Assembly: GCF_004022565.1 (NCBI RefSeq)
Contig: NZ_CP022987.1
Span: 124,001 to 188,000 of the forward strand
Direction: 5' to 3'
Length of the DNA: 64,000 bases
Source: Pollutimonas thiosulfatoxidans
Lineage (GTDB): Bacteria > Pseudomonadota > Gammaproteobacteria > Burkholderiales > Burkholderiaceae_B
The notes under the pieces are model-generated. The model ran no database searches. It was not told the DNA's origin and saw only the letters and a list, made by a program, of their open reading frames with translations. Position 1 is the first letter of the stretch; each line of letters begins with the position of its first letter. This document shows, piece after piece, positions 33,662-42,490 of the stretch. The translations under genes and the position numbers were made by a program.

Positions 33662-34171
33662 ATGTCCATAAAAATCGGTGATCAAATGCCGGACGGCACC
33701 CTGAGCGAGTACATCGACACAGCTACTGAGTCGTGCCCGGTGGGTCCGACCAATGTGTCGCTTGCCGAGCTGTTCGGCGGCAAGAAAGTGGCGTTGTTCG
33801 CGGTGCCCGGGGCCTTCACCCCTACGTGCTCGGCCAAGCATGTGCCGGGCTACGTCGAGCAGTACGAGGCGCTCAAGGCCGCTGGCGTCGATGAAATCTG
33901 CTGCGTGTCGGTCAACGATCCTTTCGTCATGGGGGCTTGGGGACGTGATCTGAATGTGAACGGACGGGTACGCATGCTGGCCGACGGCAGCGCCGAGTGG
34001 ACACGCAAGCTGGGGCTGGAACTGGATCTGTCTGCGCGCGGCATGGGCGTACGTTCGCAGCGCTATTCAGCACTGATCGACAATGGCGTCGTAAAGATGC
34101 TGAATATCGAGAAGCCCGGGCAATTCGAGGTCAGCGACGCGCAGACCATGTTGACGCAATTGGATTCCTGA
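33662..34171 (+). CDS. Prx5-type peroxiredoxin
   Basis: Thiol peroxidase that reduces hydrogen peroxide and alkyl hydroperoxides in the cytoplasm. The 169-residue protein has the peroxidatic Cys56 in VPGAFTPTCSAKHVPGY and the Prx5/type II redoxin motif FVMGAWGRD. A resolving partner is probably glutaredoxin or thioredoxin; Cys24 (TESCPVG) and a CC pair (EICCVS) are also present. TGGAGA (33651-33656) is the ribosome binding site. Its transcript would begin with the hairpin described at 33615-33638. Confidence 0.95.
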   Translation: MSIKIGDQMPDGTLSEYIDTATESCPVGPTNVSLAELFGGKKVALFAVPGAFTPTCSAKHVPGYVEQYEALKAAGVDEICCVSVNDPFVMGAWGRDLNVNGRVRMLADGSAEWTRKLGLELDLSARGMGVRSQRYSALIDNGVVKMLNIEKPGQFEVSDAQTMLTQLDS

Positions 34172-34202
34172 ACTTTTTTATGTCTTTACCCGGGTATCTG
34201 CC

Positions 34203-35600
34203 ATGGTGCAAATGATAGGCGCGTTTTTCTCGCTTTACCTGGCCACCTTGTTGCTCCTCGCAGGTTCCGGGCTGTTCAATACCTACATGGGCCTGCGGCT
34301 GACCTCGCAGTCCGTGTCCGAGGTGTGGGTGGGCGGCCTGATCGCGGTGTATTACCTGGGCCTGGTGTTCGGCGCGCGCATCGGGCACAAGATCATCATT
34401 CGGGTGGGCCATATACGCGCCTATGCGGCGACGGCTGCCATCGTCACCATCACAGTCCTGGTTCTGGCGCTGGTGGATAACCTCTGGACCTGGTTGGGCT
34501 TTCGTTTTGTTGCCGGCATCGCGATGGTGACGCAATTCATGGTGCTGGAAAGCTGGCTGAATGAGCAAACCGAGAACCATCAACGTGGCCGTGTTTTCGC
34601 CTTTTACATGGTGTTTTCCAGTTGCGGCACCGTGCTCGGCCAGCTATCCCTTACCTTATTTCCTACACTGGATTACCGGCCGCTGATTTTCGCCGCAATG
34701 TGCTCGGCGCTATGCCTGGTGCCCATTGCGCTTACGCGGCGCCTGCACCCGGCCCTGCAACTGCCTGCTCCGTTGCAAGTGAAGTACTACATGGCCAGGG
34801 TCCCCCTGTCCTTGACAGTGCTGTTTGTTGCCGGGACGCTGACAGGCGCCTTCTATGGCCTGGCGCCCGTTTACGCGCTGCATCAGGGCTTAAGCAACAG
34901 CCAGGTGGCTGTCTTCCTGGCGGCGTCTGTGGCCACTGGCCTGCTGGCTCAATGGCCGCTGGGCTGGCTTGCCGACCGCATGAACCGTGTGCTGATGATC
35001 CGGATCAGCGCAATGGTATTGCTGCTGCTGGCCGTGCCCTTGTGGGGTTGGGGCTGGACATTCTCCTTCACGGCCCTGGTGGCTTTTTCGTGTGCTTTTG
35101 GTGCCCTGCAGTTCACGCTTTATCCCTTGGGCGCCGCCTTCGCCAACGATAACGTCGAACAGGAACGGCGCGTTGGGCTGAGCGCCATTCTGTATATGGT
35201 CTATGGCTTGGGGGCGTGTGTCGGCCCGTTGGTGGCCGGTCTGCTCATGCGCGAGCTCGATTCCAGCATGTACTTTGTTTTTGTCTCGGTATGCGCCGCT
35301 ATCCTGGTGCTGGTCATACGACCGCAGCGCGTTACAGGCGCCAACCTTACCGAAGACGCGCCGACTCACTTCGTGGCCATGTCCGACAGCCTGCAAAGTT
35401 CTAACGTGGTGGCTGCTTTGGACCCGCGTGTAGATGTAGAGCATGACGTCTCTTTCGAGCCCGTCGAAGAAGCGGAGCCGCCTGTGGAAGAAGACGACCC
35501 CGACGCGGCGCCGGTGGCTGTTGACGCGGGCCTAGCGGGGGATGAGGATGACGATGGCGGTAATGGCCAGGGCGATACCCGCCGCGTTGATCCAGGATAG
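34203..35600 (+). CDS. Major facilitator superfamily transporter
   Basis: A 465-residue twelve-helix MFS permease of the sugar-phosphate/drug antiporter-like type. It has LTSQSVSEVWVGGLIAVYY early on, a loop-2 region with GARIGHKII, and the later loop GWLADRMNRVLMI. After the last helix (about residue 380) is a cytoplasmic tail of some 85 residues rich in Glu, Asp and Pro, unusual for this type. The tail is encoded partly by the 69 bases that overlap the convergent EamA gene. The substrate is unknown. Confidence 0.85.
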   Translation: MVQMIGAFFSLYLATLLLLAGSGLFNTYMGLRLTSQSVSEVWVGGLIAVYYLGLVFGARIGHKIIIRVGHIRAYAATAAIVTITVLVLALVDNLWTWLGFRFVAGIAMVTQFMVLESWLNEQTENHQRGRVFAFYMVFSSCGTVLGQLSLTLFPTLDYRPLIFAAMCSALCLVPIALTRRLHPALQLPAPLQVKYYMARVPLSLTVLFVAGTLTGAFYGLAPVYALHQGLSNSQVAVFLAASVATGLLAQWPLGWLADRMNRVLMIRISAMVLLLLAVPLWGWGWTFSFTALVAFSCAFGALQFTLYPLGAAFANDNVEQERRVGLSAILYMVYGLGACVGPLVAGLLMRELDSSMYFVFVSVCAAILVLVIRPQRVTGANLTEDAPTHFVAMSDSLQSSNVVAALDPRVDVEHDVSFEPVEEAEPPVEEDDPDAAPVAVDAGLAGDEDDDGGNGQGDTRRVDPG

Positions 35601-36380
35601 CTTTTCGCGGAAGAAGCCGGCGCCCACCAAGGTGCCTAGCGAAATCACGCCGATGTTCATGGCCGAGAATACCAGCGTGGGGTTCTCTGGAAACACCTGG
35701 TGGGCCCGTATATAAAAATAGATATTGCTGAAGTTCAGCAGGCCCAGTACCACGCCTGCCACGACATTACGCCTGGTCCATACGCTGCGTCGGGCAATCA
35801 GGTAGGTAAAGATAACGATCCCGGCCAGCACGAAGGACACCAGCAAGCTGTTGGTGAAGCCAGCACCGCTTTTGGCCAGTTGCTTGAACAGAATGTCTAT
35901 GGTGCCGTAACCCAGCCAGACCGCCAGCAGGAACCCCACTGTCTTGCCGGTAGTAGCGCCTGCCTCCTGCGGGCGCGGACGGTAGAGCAGGCCGCCCAGT
36001 GCCACCAGGGCAACGGCGATGCCGGCCAGTTTGCTGCCTGATACCGTCTCGCTAAACAGCACAAAGGCTGCAATCAGCGGCAGAAACAACGACAGGCGTT
36101 GTGCGGCATCGCTCAGGACGATGCCGGCATGCCGTACTGCACCGGCCATCGCCAGGAAGATGGTGGGCAGCAGCACTCCCAAGGCAATCAGCACGCCCCA
36201 CGGCGTGCCGGGGGCGAGCAGGGCGGACGGCTGTGGCTGCAGAATAGCGACGCATAGCGCGGCAGCGACCACATAATTGACGGCAATGGCCTGGTCAACC
36301 TGAATTTGCTGGCGGCGTGCGATTTTAAGCAGGATCGATACGGCGACACTGCAGGCAATACTGATCACTAGGGTATACAT
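35532..36380 (-). CDS. EamA/DMT-family transporter
   Basis: A 282-residue membrane protein with ten hydrophobic helices in two EamA halves, typical of the drug/metabolite transporter superfamily. Features are MYTLVISIACSVAVSILLK at the start and the closing repeat NPTLVFSAMNIGVISLGTLVGAGFFREKLSW. The substrate cannot be inferred. Its 3' end overlaps the convergent MFS gene by 69 bases. It lies 36 bases downstream of bioB on the same strand and could be read with it. Confidence 0.88.
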   Translation of the reverse strand: MYTLVISIACSVAVSILLKIARRQQIQVDQAIAVNYVVAAALCVAILQPQPSALLAPGTPWGVLIALGVLLPTIFLAMAGAVRHAGIVLSDAAQRLSLFLPLIAAFVLFSETVSGSKLAGIAVALVALGGLLYRPRPQEAGATTGKTVGFLLAVWLGYGTIDILFKQLAKSGAGFTNSLLVSFVLAGIVIFTYLIARRSVWTRRNVVAGVVLGLLNFSNIYFYIRAHQVFPENPTLVFSAMNIGVISLGTLVGAGFFREKLSWINAAGIALAITAIVILIPR

Positions 36381-36416
36381 GGCAGGTTCAAGGTCCGGTA
36401 GGAGAAGGAAGTCGTA

Positions 36417-37379
36417 CTAGTGAGTCAGGCCCAGGGTGTCGAACAGCATGCGGTCATGCTCGACTTGCGGGTTGCCGGTGGTCAGTAAATGATCGCCATA
36501 GAAGACGGAGTTGGCGCCCGCCATGAAGCACAAGGCCTGCGTCTCGTCACTCATGCTTTCGCGTCCGGCGGACAAGCGGACAACCGATTTAGGCATCACG
36601 ATACGAGCGACGGCCACGGTGCGCACGAACTCAAACGTCGGGATATCGGCTTCGTTTTCCAGGGGTGTGCCGGCGACCTTCACGAGATTGTTGATGGGTA
36701 CCGACTCGGGCTGGGGCGACAGGCCGGCCAACTGAGCCAGCAAGCCGGCACGATGCCGACGCGACTCGCCCAGGCCCACGATGCCGCCGCAGCAAACCTT
36801 GATGCCTGCCGACCTGACCCGATCAAGGGTGTCCAGCCTGTCTTGATAACTGCGCGACGAAATAATGTTTCCGTAGAATTCGGGCGCGGTATCCAGGTTG
36901 TGGTTGTAGTAGTCCAGGCCCGCCACGCGCAGGCGCTCGGCTTGTCCAGCCTTAAGCATGCCCAGCGTTACACAGGTTTCCAGGCCCATCTCTTTCACGG
37001 CCGACACCATTTCGATGACATGGTCCAATTGCCTGGCAGTGGGAGACCGCCAGGCGGCGCCCATGCAAAAACGCTGCGCGCCGCTGTCTTTTGCTTTTTT
37101 TGCTGCTGCCAACACCTCGTCCAGAGGCATCAGGGGCTCATCGCGGACCGGAGTGTCGTAGCGCGACGATTGTGGACAGTAGGAACAGTCTTCCGGACAG
37201 GCGCCGGTCTTGATCGAAAGCAGGCTGGAAAGTTGCACCGCGTTAGGCGCATGGTGGGCGCGGTGCGTGGTTTGCGCCCGCAATAGCAAGTCCATCAGCG
37301 GCAAGTCATATAGCGCCAGGATATCTTCTATATTCCATTGGTCTTTGTCCCGCATACGGGCGACGTTGGTTGCAATCAT
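36417..37379 (-). CDS. bioB: Biotin synthase
   Basis: Radical SAM enzyme that inserts sulfur into dethiobiotin. The 320-residue protein has the cluster motif TGACPEDCSYCPQSSRY, the GAAWRSPTARQLD region, YNHNLDT, and a [2Fe-2S] site with conserved Cys (TLGML, CCGGIVGLGE) and Arg (VRLSAGRE). The ATG at 37379 is chosen because AGAGGA lies six bases upstream; an ATG at 37385 would be too close. No other bio gene is in the window. EamA follows 36 bases downstream. Confidence 0.97.
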   Translation of the reverse strand: MIATNVARMRDKDQWNIEDILALYDLPLMDLLLRAQTTHRAHHAPNAVQLSSLLSIKTGACPEDCSYCPQSSRYDTPVRDEPLMPLDEVLAAAKKAKDSGAQRFCMGAAWRSPTARQLDHVIEMVSAVKEMGLETCVTLGMLKAGQAERLRVAGLDYYNHNLDTAPEFYGNIISSRSYQDRLDTLDRVRSAGIKVCCGGIVGLGESRRHRAGLLAQLAGLSPQPESVPINNLVKVAGTPLENEADIPTFEFVRTVAVARIVMPKSVVRLSAGRESMSDETQALCFMAGANSVFYGDHLLTTGNPQVEHDRMLFDTLGLTH

Positions 37380-37577
37380 TTCCATTCCTCTTTGTTGCAG
37401 TAGCTCGGGAATGGTAGAGAGCGTAAGCGCGCAAGGCAAGGATGCGGTTTGGCTAAAACGGTTCTAAAATCTCGGAAGTTTCGTCAACGTCTTCTAATAT
37501 TGCGTTATTTGCGAAAAATGCACCCGCTGGACGAGGTAACTCTGCAGACAGAATTATGGTTAGCAGAAGTAACGGCG

Positions 37578-37997
37578 CTAGAGCCAAACGACTTCGGGGG
37601 CGTGCTCGCCAATGTATACCAGCGCCACCTGATCAAAGTCGCGTGCGAGTTTGCAGGCATCCTGGTGCTCAATTCCCAGTATGACAACTGTCGGTTCTAC
37701 CGGGCCATCCCCCTGTTCGGCGCGATTGTGCCCATGTAGCAAGGGCAGTTGCAGTTCCTCCGCCTGGTGCAGCAGCCGAGCTTGAGCGGCCTGGTTGGCG
37801 GCCGCGCCTTGCCTACGAGCCTCGGGGTTATGAGCAGTGATAATCGCCGCCCTGTTTGTTCCGTGCTTGTGCAATAGTTGGCGCAGCGCTGGGGCGTCCT
37901 CGCCTATCCGCAAGCGTAGCTCACCCTCCGGGGCATAAACGATATAGATCGCATTGTTAAAGACAGCTTCCAGTTCTTCTTGTCGATCAGCGCCCAT
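37578..37997 (-). CDS. DUF3293 domain protein
   Basis: A 139-residue cytoplasmic protein. Its order YIVYAPEGELRLRIGE, then LHKHGTNRAAIITAHNPEAR, then a C-terminal VVILGIEHQDACKLARDFDQ matches DUF3293 as I remember it. No function is known for the family. The start at ATG 37997 overlaps the end of the upstream LysR gene by eleven bases, so it is probably co-translated with that regulator. bioB follows on the same strand after about 200 bases with no gene. Confidence 0.75.
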   Translation of the reverse strand: MGADRQEELEAVFNNAIYIVYAPEGELRLRIGEDAPALRQLLHKHGTNRAAIITAHNPEARRQGAAANQAAQARLLHQAEELQLPLLHGHNRAEQGDGPVEPTVVILGIEHQDACKLARDFDQVALVYIGEHAPEVVWL

Positions 37998-38970
37998 GGC
38001 CGGCCTCGCGTTGATGGCCTCCGGGGAAGGCCTTGCGCAGAGCTTGGGCAAACCGCGTGCCGGCTTCCCTTTGCGGATCTTCCAGCCGGGTGTATAGGGC
38101 GATAGGTGGCAAGGTCCAGTAAAAGGTGTAGGGGACTATGGCTACCCCAGCGATGCGCACCAGTTCAGCGGCAATGTCCGAGGGCATGATGGATATGGCA
38201 TTTTCATTGGCGACGAGGATGTCGCCGACGATCATGGTCGAGTCGCTTTCGACCACAGGCAGGGGTGGCGTGATTCCCTCTTGCAGAAAGATGTTGCTGA
38301 CTTGCTGCCTGACCGAGGTGCCTTCCGTGCCCAGTATCCATTGCAGGTCCCGCAAGGCTGGCCAACTAAGTTGGCGGCGCGCCAGTTGCGCGGCCAGGCG
38401 CCGGCTGGCCAGCAGCCGGGGCTGCTGGTGCAACAATACCTCGAAGGCCAGGCCTTCAATGTCGACCGCCGCCGAGGCGCGGCAGATCGCGACATCAAGG
38501 CTGTGGTCGCGCAGCCGCTGCAGCAGATACTCGCTGCTGCCCTCATGCAGCGTCAGCATCAAGGGTTCGAGAGGGTCGCTGACCGCATTGCGCACTGCGC
38601 TGCCCAGGATGCTGCCCGACAGAAAGGGCGTTACACCGACATTCAAGTGGGCGTGATGGCCGGAGGCCACCGCCTGCATGTCGCGCGCCAGGTGATCCAG
38701 ATCGTGCAGCATGGCTTCGGCTCGCTTCAAGGCCACGCGTCCCAGTGCGGTAGGCGTCATCCCCCGCGACGAGCGGTCGAATAGCGGTGCGCCGAACATT
38801 GCTTCCAGTTCAGCCAGCGCTTTGGTGACGGCTGGCTGGCTGGTAGCCATGAAGTCGGCAACACGCGTAAGCGAGCCGTGCTGCTGGATGCGGAGCAGCA
38901 GCACCAGGTGGCGCATCTTCAGGCGCTGAGTCAGCCGATGTATGGTGGCCTGTGGATTCAAGGTTTCCAT
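37987..38970 (-). CDS. LysR-family transcriptional regulator
   Basis: A 327-residue LysR-type regulator of the GbpR/CbhR/PcaQ-like branch. The winged helix (about residues 18-80) contains RHLVLLLRIQQHGSLTRVADFMATSQPAVTKA split over the two helices. Residues about 100-310 form the effector domain with HLNVGVTPFLSGSILG. It is divergent from maeB, whose start is 110 bases away, and it overlaps DUF3293 by eleven bases. Control of malic enzyme is a reasonable guess but not shown by any motif. Confidence 0.9.
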   Translation of the reverse strand: METLNPQATIHRLTQRLKMRHLVLLLRIQQHGSLTRVADFMATSQPAVTKALAELEAMFGAPLFDRSSRGMTPTALGRVALKRAEAMLHDLDHLARDMQAVASGHHAHLNVGVTPFLSGSILGSAVRNAVSDPLEPLMLTLHEGSSEYLLQRLRDHSLDVAICRASAAVDIEGLAFEVLLHQQPRLLASRRLAAQLARRQLSWPALRDLQWILGTEGTSVRQQVSNIFLQEGITPPLPVVESDSTMIVGDILVANENAISIMPSDIAAELVRIAGVAIVPYTFYWTLPPIALYTRLEDPQREAGTRFAQALRKAFPGGHQREAGHGR

Positions 38971-39080
38971 GGCGCATTATAACTGTAGGGTTATTCAGCG
39001 ATAGTGAACAAGAATATTTAGGTTATGGATGCTTGTTAGAATGGCCTCAACCTCCCCAGCCCCTTACCTTCGAGACACAC

Positions 39081-41387
39081 ATGAGCGCCACGACCGATCG
39101 CCAAGCAGCCCTGGACTACCACGAATTTCCTCACCCCGGGAAGATCTCCGTTACCGCGAGCAAGCCGCTGGTAACGCAGCACGATCTCGGGCTGGCCTAT
39201 ACGCCGGGGGTGGCGGCGGCTTGTGAAGAAATCGCGGCTGATCCCATGAATGCCTTTCGCTATACCGGGCGCGGCAACCTGGTTGGGGTGATCACCAACG
39301 GCACGGCGGTGTTGGGCTTGGGCAATATAGGTGCGCTGGCTTCCAAGCCGGTGATGGAAGGCAAGGCGGTGCTGTTCAAGAAGTTTGCCGGCATCGATGT
39401 GTTCGACATCGAGATCAATGAAACCGATCCGGACAAGCTGGTCGAGATCATTGCCGGGCTGGAGCCCACTTTCGGCGGCATCAACCTGGAAGACATCAAG
39501 GCGCCCGAGTGCTTTACGGTCGAGCGCAAGCTGCGCGAGCGGCTGAACATCCCCGTATTCCACGACGACCAGCATGGCACGGCCATCACGGTCTCGGCTG
39601 CCTTCATCAACGGCCTGAAGGTGGTGGGCAAAGACATTGCCGATATCAAACTGGTCGTGTCGGGCGCAGGCGCCGCGGCCCTGGCGTGCCTGGACCTATT
39701 GGTCGATCTGGGCGTGCAGCTGAAAAACATTTGGGTAGCGGACATTGAAGGCGTGGTCTACACGGGGCGCACGGTGCTGATGGACCCCAAGAAAGAACGC
39801 TACGCGCAAGATACCGCCCTGCGCACGCTGGGCGAAGTGATAGACGGCGCGGATGCCTTCCTGGGCCTTTCCGCTGGCGGCGTGCTGAAGCCCGACATGG
39901 TGGCCCGCATGGCTGACAAACCCTTGATACTGGCGCTGGCCAACCCCCACCCGGAGATCCTCCCAGAGGACGCCCATGCGGTGCGTGACGACGTCGTCAT
40001 GGCCACCGGCCGCTCCGACTATCCCAATCAGGTCAACAACGTTCTGTGCTTTCCGTATATTTTCCGCGGCGCGCTGGATGTCGGCGCCACCACCATCACG
40101 CGAGAGATGGAGAAGGCGGCCGTGCTCGCCATTGCCGGCCTGGCTGAAGAAGAGCAGAACGAAGTGGTGGCTGCCGCTTACGGCACCTACGATATTTCGT
40201 TTGGTGCCGAATACCTGATTCCCAAACCGTTTGATCCGCGCCTTATCGTGCGCATCGCGCCGGCGGTCGCCCAGGCAGCCATGGAAAGCGGCGTTGCCAC
40301 GCGGCCACTGGCCGACCTGCAGGCCTACGCCGATCAATTGCAGCAGTTTGTGTACCACTCCGGCGCATTCATGAAACCGCTGTTCACCGCCGCCAGAAAG
40401 ATGGTGCGCGAGGGCGGCAAGTCGCGCATCGTCTTCTCCGAAGGCGAAGAAGAGCGCGTGCTGCGCGCCGTGCAGGTTATCGTCGACGAAAAGCTGGCCC
40501 GTCCCATACTGGTCGGGCGCCCGCAGGTGCTGCAGTCCCGCATCGAGAAATACGGCTTACGGCTGCGTCTGGGCCAGGACGTTGAGGTTACCAACCCCGA
40601 ATACGACGATCGCTTCCACCAATACTGGACCACCTACTGGGAGCTGCGCTGTCGGCACGGCGTGACCAAGGAAATGGCGCGCGTCGAAATGCGCCGTCGT
40701 CTGACTTTGATCGGCGCCATGATGGTGCACCTGGGCGATGCCGACGGCATGATCTGTGGCACCGTGGGCGGCTATCACGATCACTTGCGATACGTCGATG
40801 AAGTCATCGGGCGCAAACCTGGTGCGCAGACATACGCTGGCATGAACATCCTGCTGCTGGACGAAAGAACCGTGGCGCTGGTCGACACCCACGTCAATGA
40901 TCACCCCACGGCGGAGCAGATCGCAGAGTTCACCTTGGCTGCGGCCCAGCAGATCTCCTGGCTCAATCTTGTGCCCAAGGTCGCGATGCTGTCGCGATCC
41001 AATTTTGGTTCAGGCAGTTCGGCATCGGGCGAGAAAATGCGCAGGGCGATGGAGCTGGTGTTGGAGCAGGCGCCCGACCTGGAGATCGATGGCGAAATGC
41101 ACGGCGACTGCGCACTGGACGAAGCCTTGCGTCGGCGCATTCTGCCCAATTCGCGCTTGACCGGTTCGGCCAACCTGCTTGTTTGTCCCAACGTGGACGC
41201 CGGCAATATCGCCTACAACCTGCTCAAGACCACGGCTGGCGCCAATGTGGCTGTGGGACCCTTCCTGCTGGGCGCCAATGCGCCTGTGCATATCGTGACA
41301 ACAAGTTCGTCGGTGCGGCGCATTATCGATATGGCCGCGCTGACTGTTATCGACGCCAACAGAGAGGTTCAGCAGAACGGCGCTTAA
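39081..41387 (+). CDS. maeB: NADP-dependent malic enzyme with phosphotransacetylase-like domain
   Basis: A 768-residue fusion. Residues about 1-430 form the malic enzyme domain (YTPGVAAACEEIAADP, NGTAVLGLGNIGA, FHDDQHGTAIT, VVSGAGAAALACLDLL). Residues about 440-768 form a phosphotransacetylase-like domain (RIVFSEGEEERVLRAVQ, MSRSNFGS-like LSRSNFGSGSS). The second domain is usually inactive and regulatory, sensing acetyl-CoA. The enzyme decarboxylates malate to pyruvate with NADPH. The ATG at 39081 is used because MSATTDRQAALDYHEFPHPGK matches family N-termini. A strong hairpin follows. Confidence 0.95.
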   Translation: MSATTDRQAALDYHEFPHPGKISVTASKPLVTQHDLGLAYTPGVAAACEEIAADPMNAFRYTGRGNLVGVITNGTAVLGLGNIGALASKPVMEGKAVLFKKFAGIDVFDIEINETDPDKLVEIIAGLEPTFGGINLEDIKAPECFTVERKLRERLNIPVFHDDQHGTAITVSAAFINGLKVVGKDIADIKLVVSGAGAAALACLDLLVDLGVQLKNIWVADIEGVVYTGRTVLMDPKKERYAQDTALRTLGEVIDGADAFLGLSAGGVLKPDMVARMADKPLILALANPHPEILPEDAHAVRDDVVMATGRSDYPNQVNNVLCFPYIFRGALDVGATTITREMEKAAVLAIAGLAEEEQNEVVAAAYGTYDISFGAEYLIPKPFDPRLIVRIAPAVAQAAMESGVATRPLADLQAYADQLQQFVYHSGAFMKPLFTAARKMVREGGKSRIVFSEGEEERVLRAVQVIVDEKLARPILVGRPQVLQSRIEKYGLRLRLGQDVEVTNPEYDDRFHQYWTTYWELRCRHGVTKEMARVEMRRRLTLIGAMMVHLGDADGMICGTVGGYHDHLRYVDEVIGRKPGAQTYAGMNILLLDERTVALVDTHVNDHPTAEQIAEFTLAAAQQISWLNLVPKVAMLSRSNFGSGSSASGEKMRRAMELVLEQAPDLEIDGEMHGDCALDEALRRRILPNSRLTGSANLLVCPNVDAGNIAYNLLKTTAGANVAVGPFLLGANAPVHIVTTSSSVRRIIDMAALTVIDANREVQQNGA

Positions 41388-41403
41388 GCTCGGAACCGAA
41401 AAT

Positions 41404-41439
41404 AAGGCGCCTCGCAACTACCGTGTTGCGGGGCGCCTT
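41404..41439. terminator. Bidirectional terminator-like hairpin after maeB
   Basis: A 15-pair stem, AAGGCGCCTCGCAAC (41404-41418) with GTTGCGGGGCGCCTT (41425-41439) and one T-G wobble, around a six-base loop. It lies between the convergent maeB and cupin genes. A T-tract is weak on the plus strand, although the AATAA before it would be TTATT on the minus strand. Confidence 0.6.
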
Positions 41440-41443
41440 ACCG

Positions 41444-41845
41444 TCAACGTTTGGTGCACCCCTGGTTGCCTTGAGGGCTGCTCTTCAATTCAGTAATGAG
41501 AACATGTGTGGCTGTTTGGCCAACATTTGCTCCAATATGTGTTTGCGCCTCCGACCACATGACCTCGCCCGCCTTGAACTGGCGTCGCAGCACCTTGCCA
41601 TCGGGAAGGGTCAATGTCCGTTCGAACGGGCTTAGAGCGTATAGAACGAACGCTGGATGACGGTGCTGTTGTGTCTTGTCGCCCGGCTGATCGCGATACT
41701 CCAACACTCTGACGCATTCGTTTTCCAGCACGACCTTGTACTTATCTCCATCTGTCTGGGTGGCATCTTGTGCGAGCGCAATGGGGATGAGCAGCACTGC
41801 GGCGGCAGCGGACAAGATGCCTGGTATTGTGGGTATGTATTTCAC
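41444..41845 (-). CDS. Secreted small cupin-like protein
   Basis: A 133-residue protein with a Sec signal peptide (hydrophobic residues 8-25, likely cleavage at ALAQD). The body resembles a single cupin barrel: ECVRVLEYRDQPGDKTQQHRHP supplies two candidate metal His, and HPAFVLYALSPFERTLTLPDG and the late HIGANVGQTATHVLI supply more. It is likely periplasmic. No substrate is suggested by context, as the neighbours are maeB (convergent) and a zone of small and broken genes. Confidence 0.7.
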   Translation of the reverse strand: MKYIPTIPGILSAAAAVLLIPIALAQDATQTDGDKYKVVLENECVRVLEYRDQPGDKTQQHRHPAFVLYALSPFERTLTLPDGKVLRRQFKAGEVMWSEAQTHIGANVGQTATHVLITELKSSPQGNQGCTKR

Positions 41846-41941
41846 CGTATGCTCCTTGGCTGACTTGATGTCATCGGAACGGTTGTGCGCAATATTGCAT
41901 TGTTACGCCGTTGCCGCATAAGAAGCAATCAGGCAAGCGAT

Positions 41942-42265
41942 TTAACTGGCTGCTGTTACTTCTTCATACCACTGCGCATAGGGGCTGTTCTTGATCATGT
42001 GTCGGTTGAAGTCCTTGGCACCATCTTTCCACCACGGCGCGCCACGCTCGCCGAGCGCAACTTTCGCTTGGTGGACGGCGTTTCGAGCGGCGGCAAGGCT
42101 TGCCCGGTCTTGCTGCCGGAGGGCTGCTTTCACATCGCGCCGAGCGCTTGATAGCGCATGCACCAGCGCACTGCGCTCGGTGTCGGACAGATTCGGGTTG
42201 CTTGCGCGCCAAAGGCGTCCGCGAACAACGATGTATCGGCCGTCGGGTGTAGTCAGCGGCTGCAT
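41942..42265 (-). CDS. Conserved hypothetical small protein
   Basis: A 107-residue basic, helix-rich protein without signal peptide. It begins MQPLTTPDGRYIVVRGRLWR and has a long amphipathic helix region (RSALVHALSSARRDVKAALRQ). The end has WWKDGAKDFNRHMIKNSP. I recall similar short proteins in many proteobacteria, with no assigned function. It lies downstream of an NTF2-like remnant on the same strand. Confidence 0.6.
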   Translation of the reverse strand: MQPLTTPDGRYIVVRGRLWRASNPNLSDTERSALVHALSSARRDVKAALRQQDRASLAAARNAVHQAKVALGERGAPWWKDGAKDFNRHMIKNSPYAQWYEEVTAAS

Positions 42266-42284
42266 CTTGCGCCACGGCCCTGGT

Positions 42285-42413
42285 TCATTTCTGGATTATT
42301 TTCCAGTACGAGTCCTTCTTGACGATCTTTCCATTGTGAAACTCCAGAAGATCATGCGCATTGAGTGCTGCGAGGATGTCTTTCAACGTTGCAATCGCGA
42401 TGGCTACGTGCAT
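42285..42413 (-). pseudogene. NTF2/SnoaL-like gene remnant with internal deletion
   Basis: An open frame of 42 codons whose two halves both look like an NTF2-like (SnoaL) protein. The first half, TLKDILAALNAHDL, matches the N-terminal helix. The second half, LEFHNGKIVKKDSYWKI, matches the last beta strands. The central hundred or so residues of the fold are absent, as if an in-frame deletion had joined the ends. The frame is open further upstream, so the exact start is uncertain. Recognition is by memory of the family pattern only. Confidence 0.5.
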
Positions 42414-42490
42414 TCCCGCTACTCCGGAGTCCAACTGTCGCGATCTATCGGAAAAGTGTGCCGCGCCGACTTGAAGTCCCTGGTCTTCCT

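Noticed and set aside
37449..37739. A 96-codon plus-strand frame upstream of bioB
   Set aside because: It is antisense to the DUF3293 gene, which has a family pattern and a coupled start.
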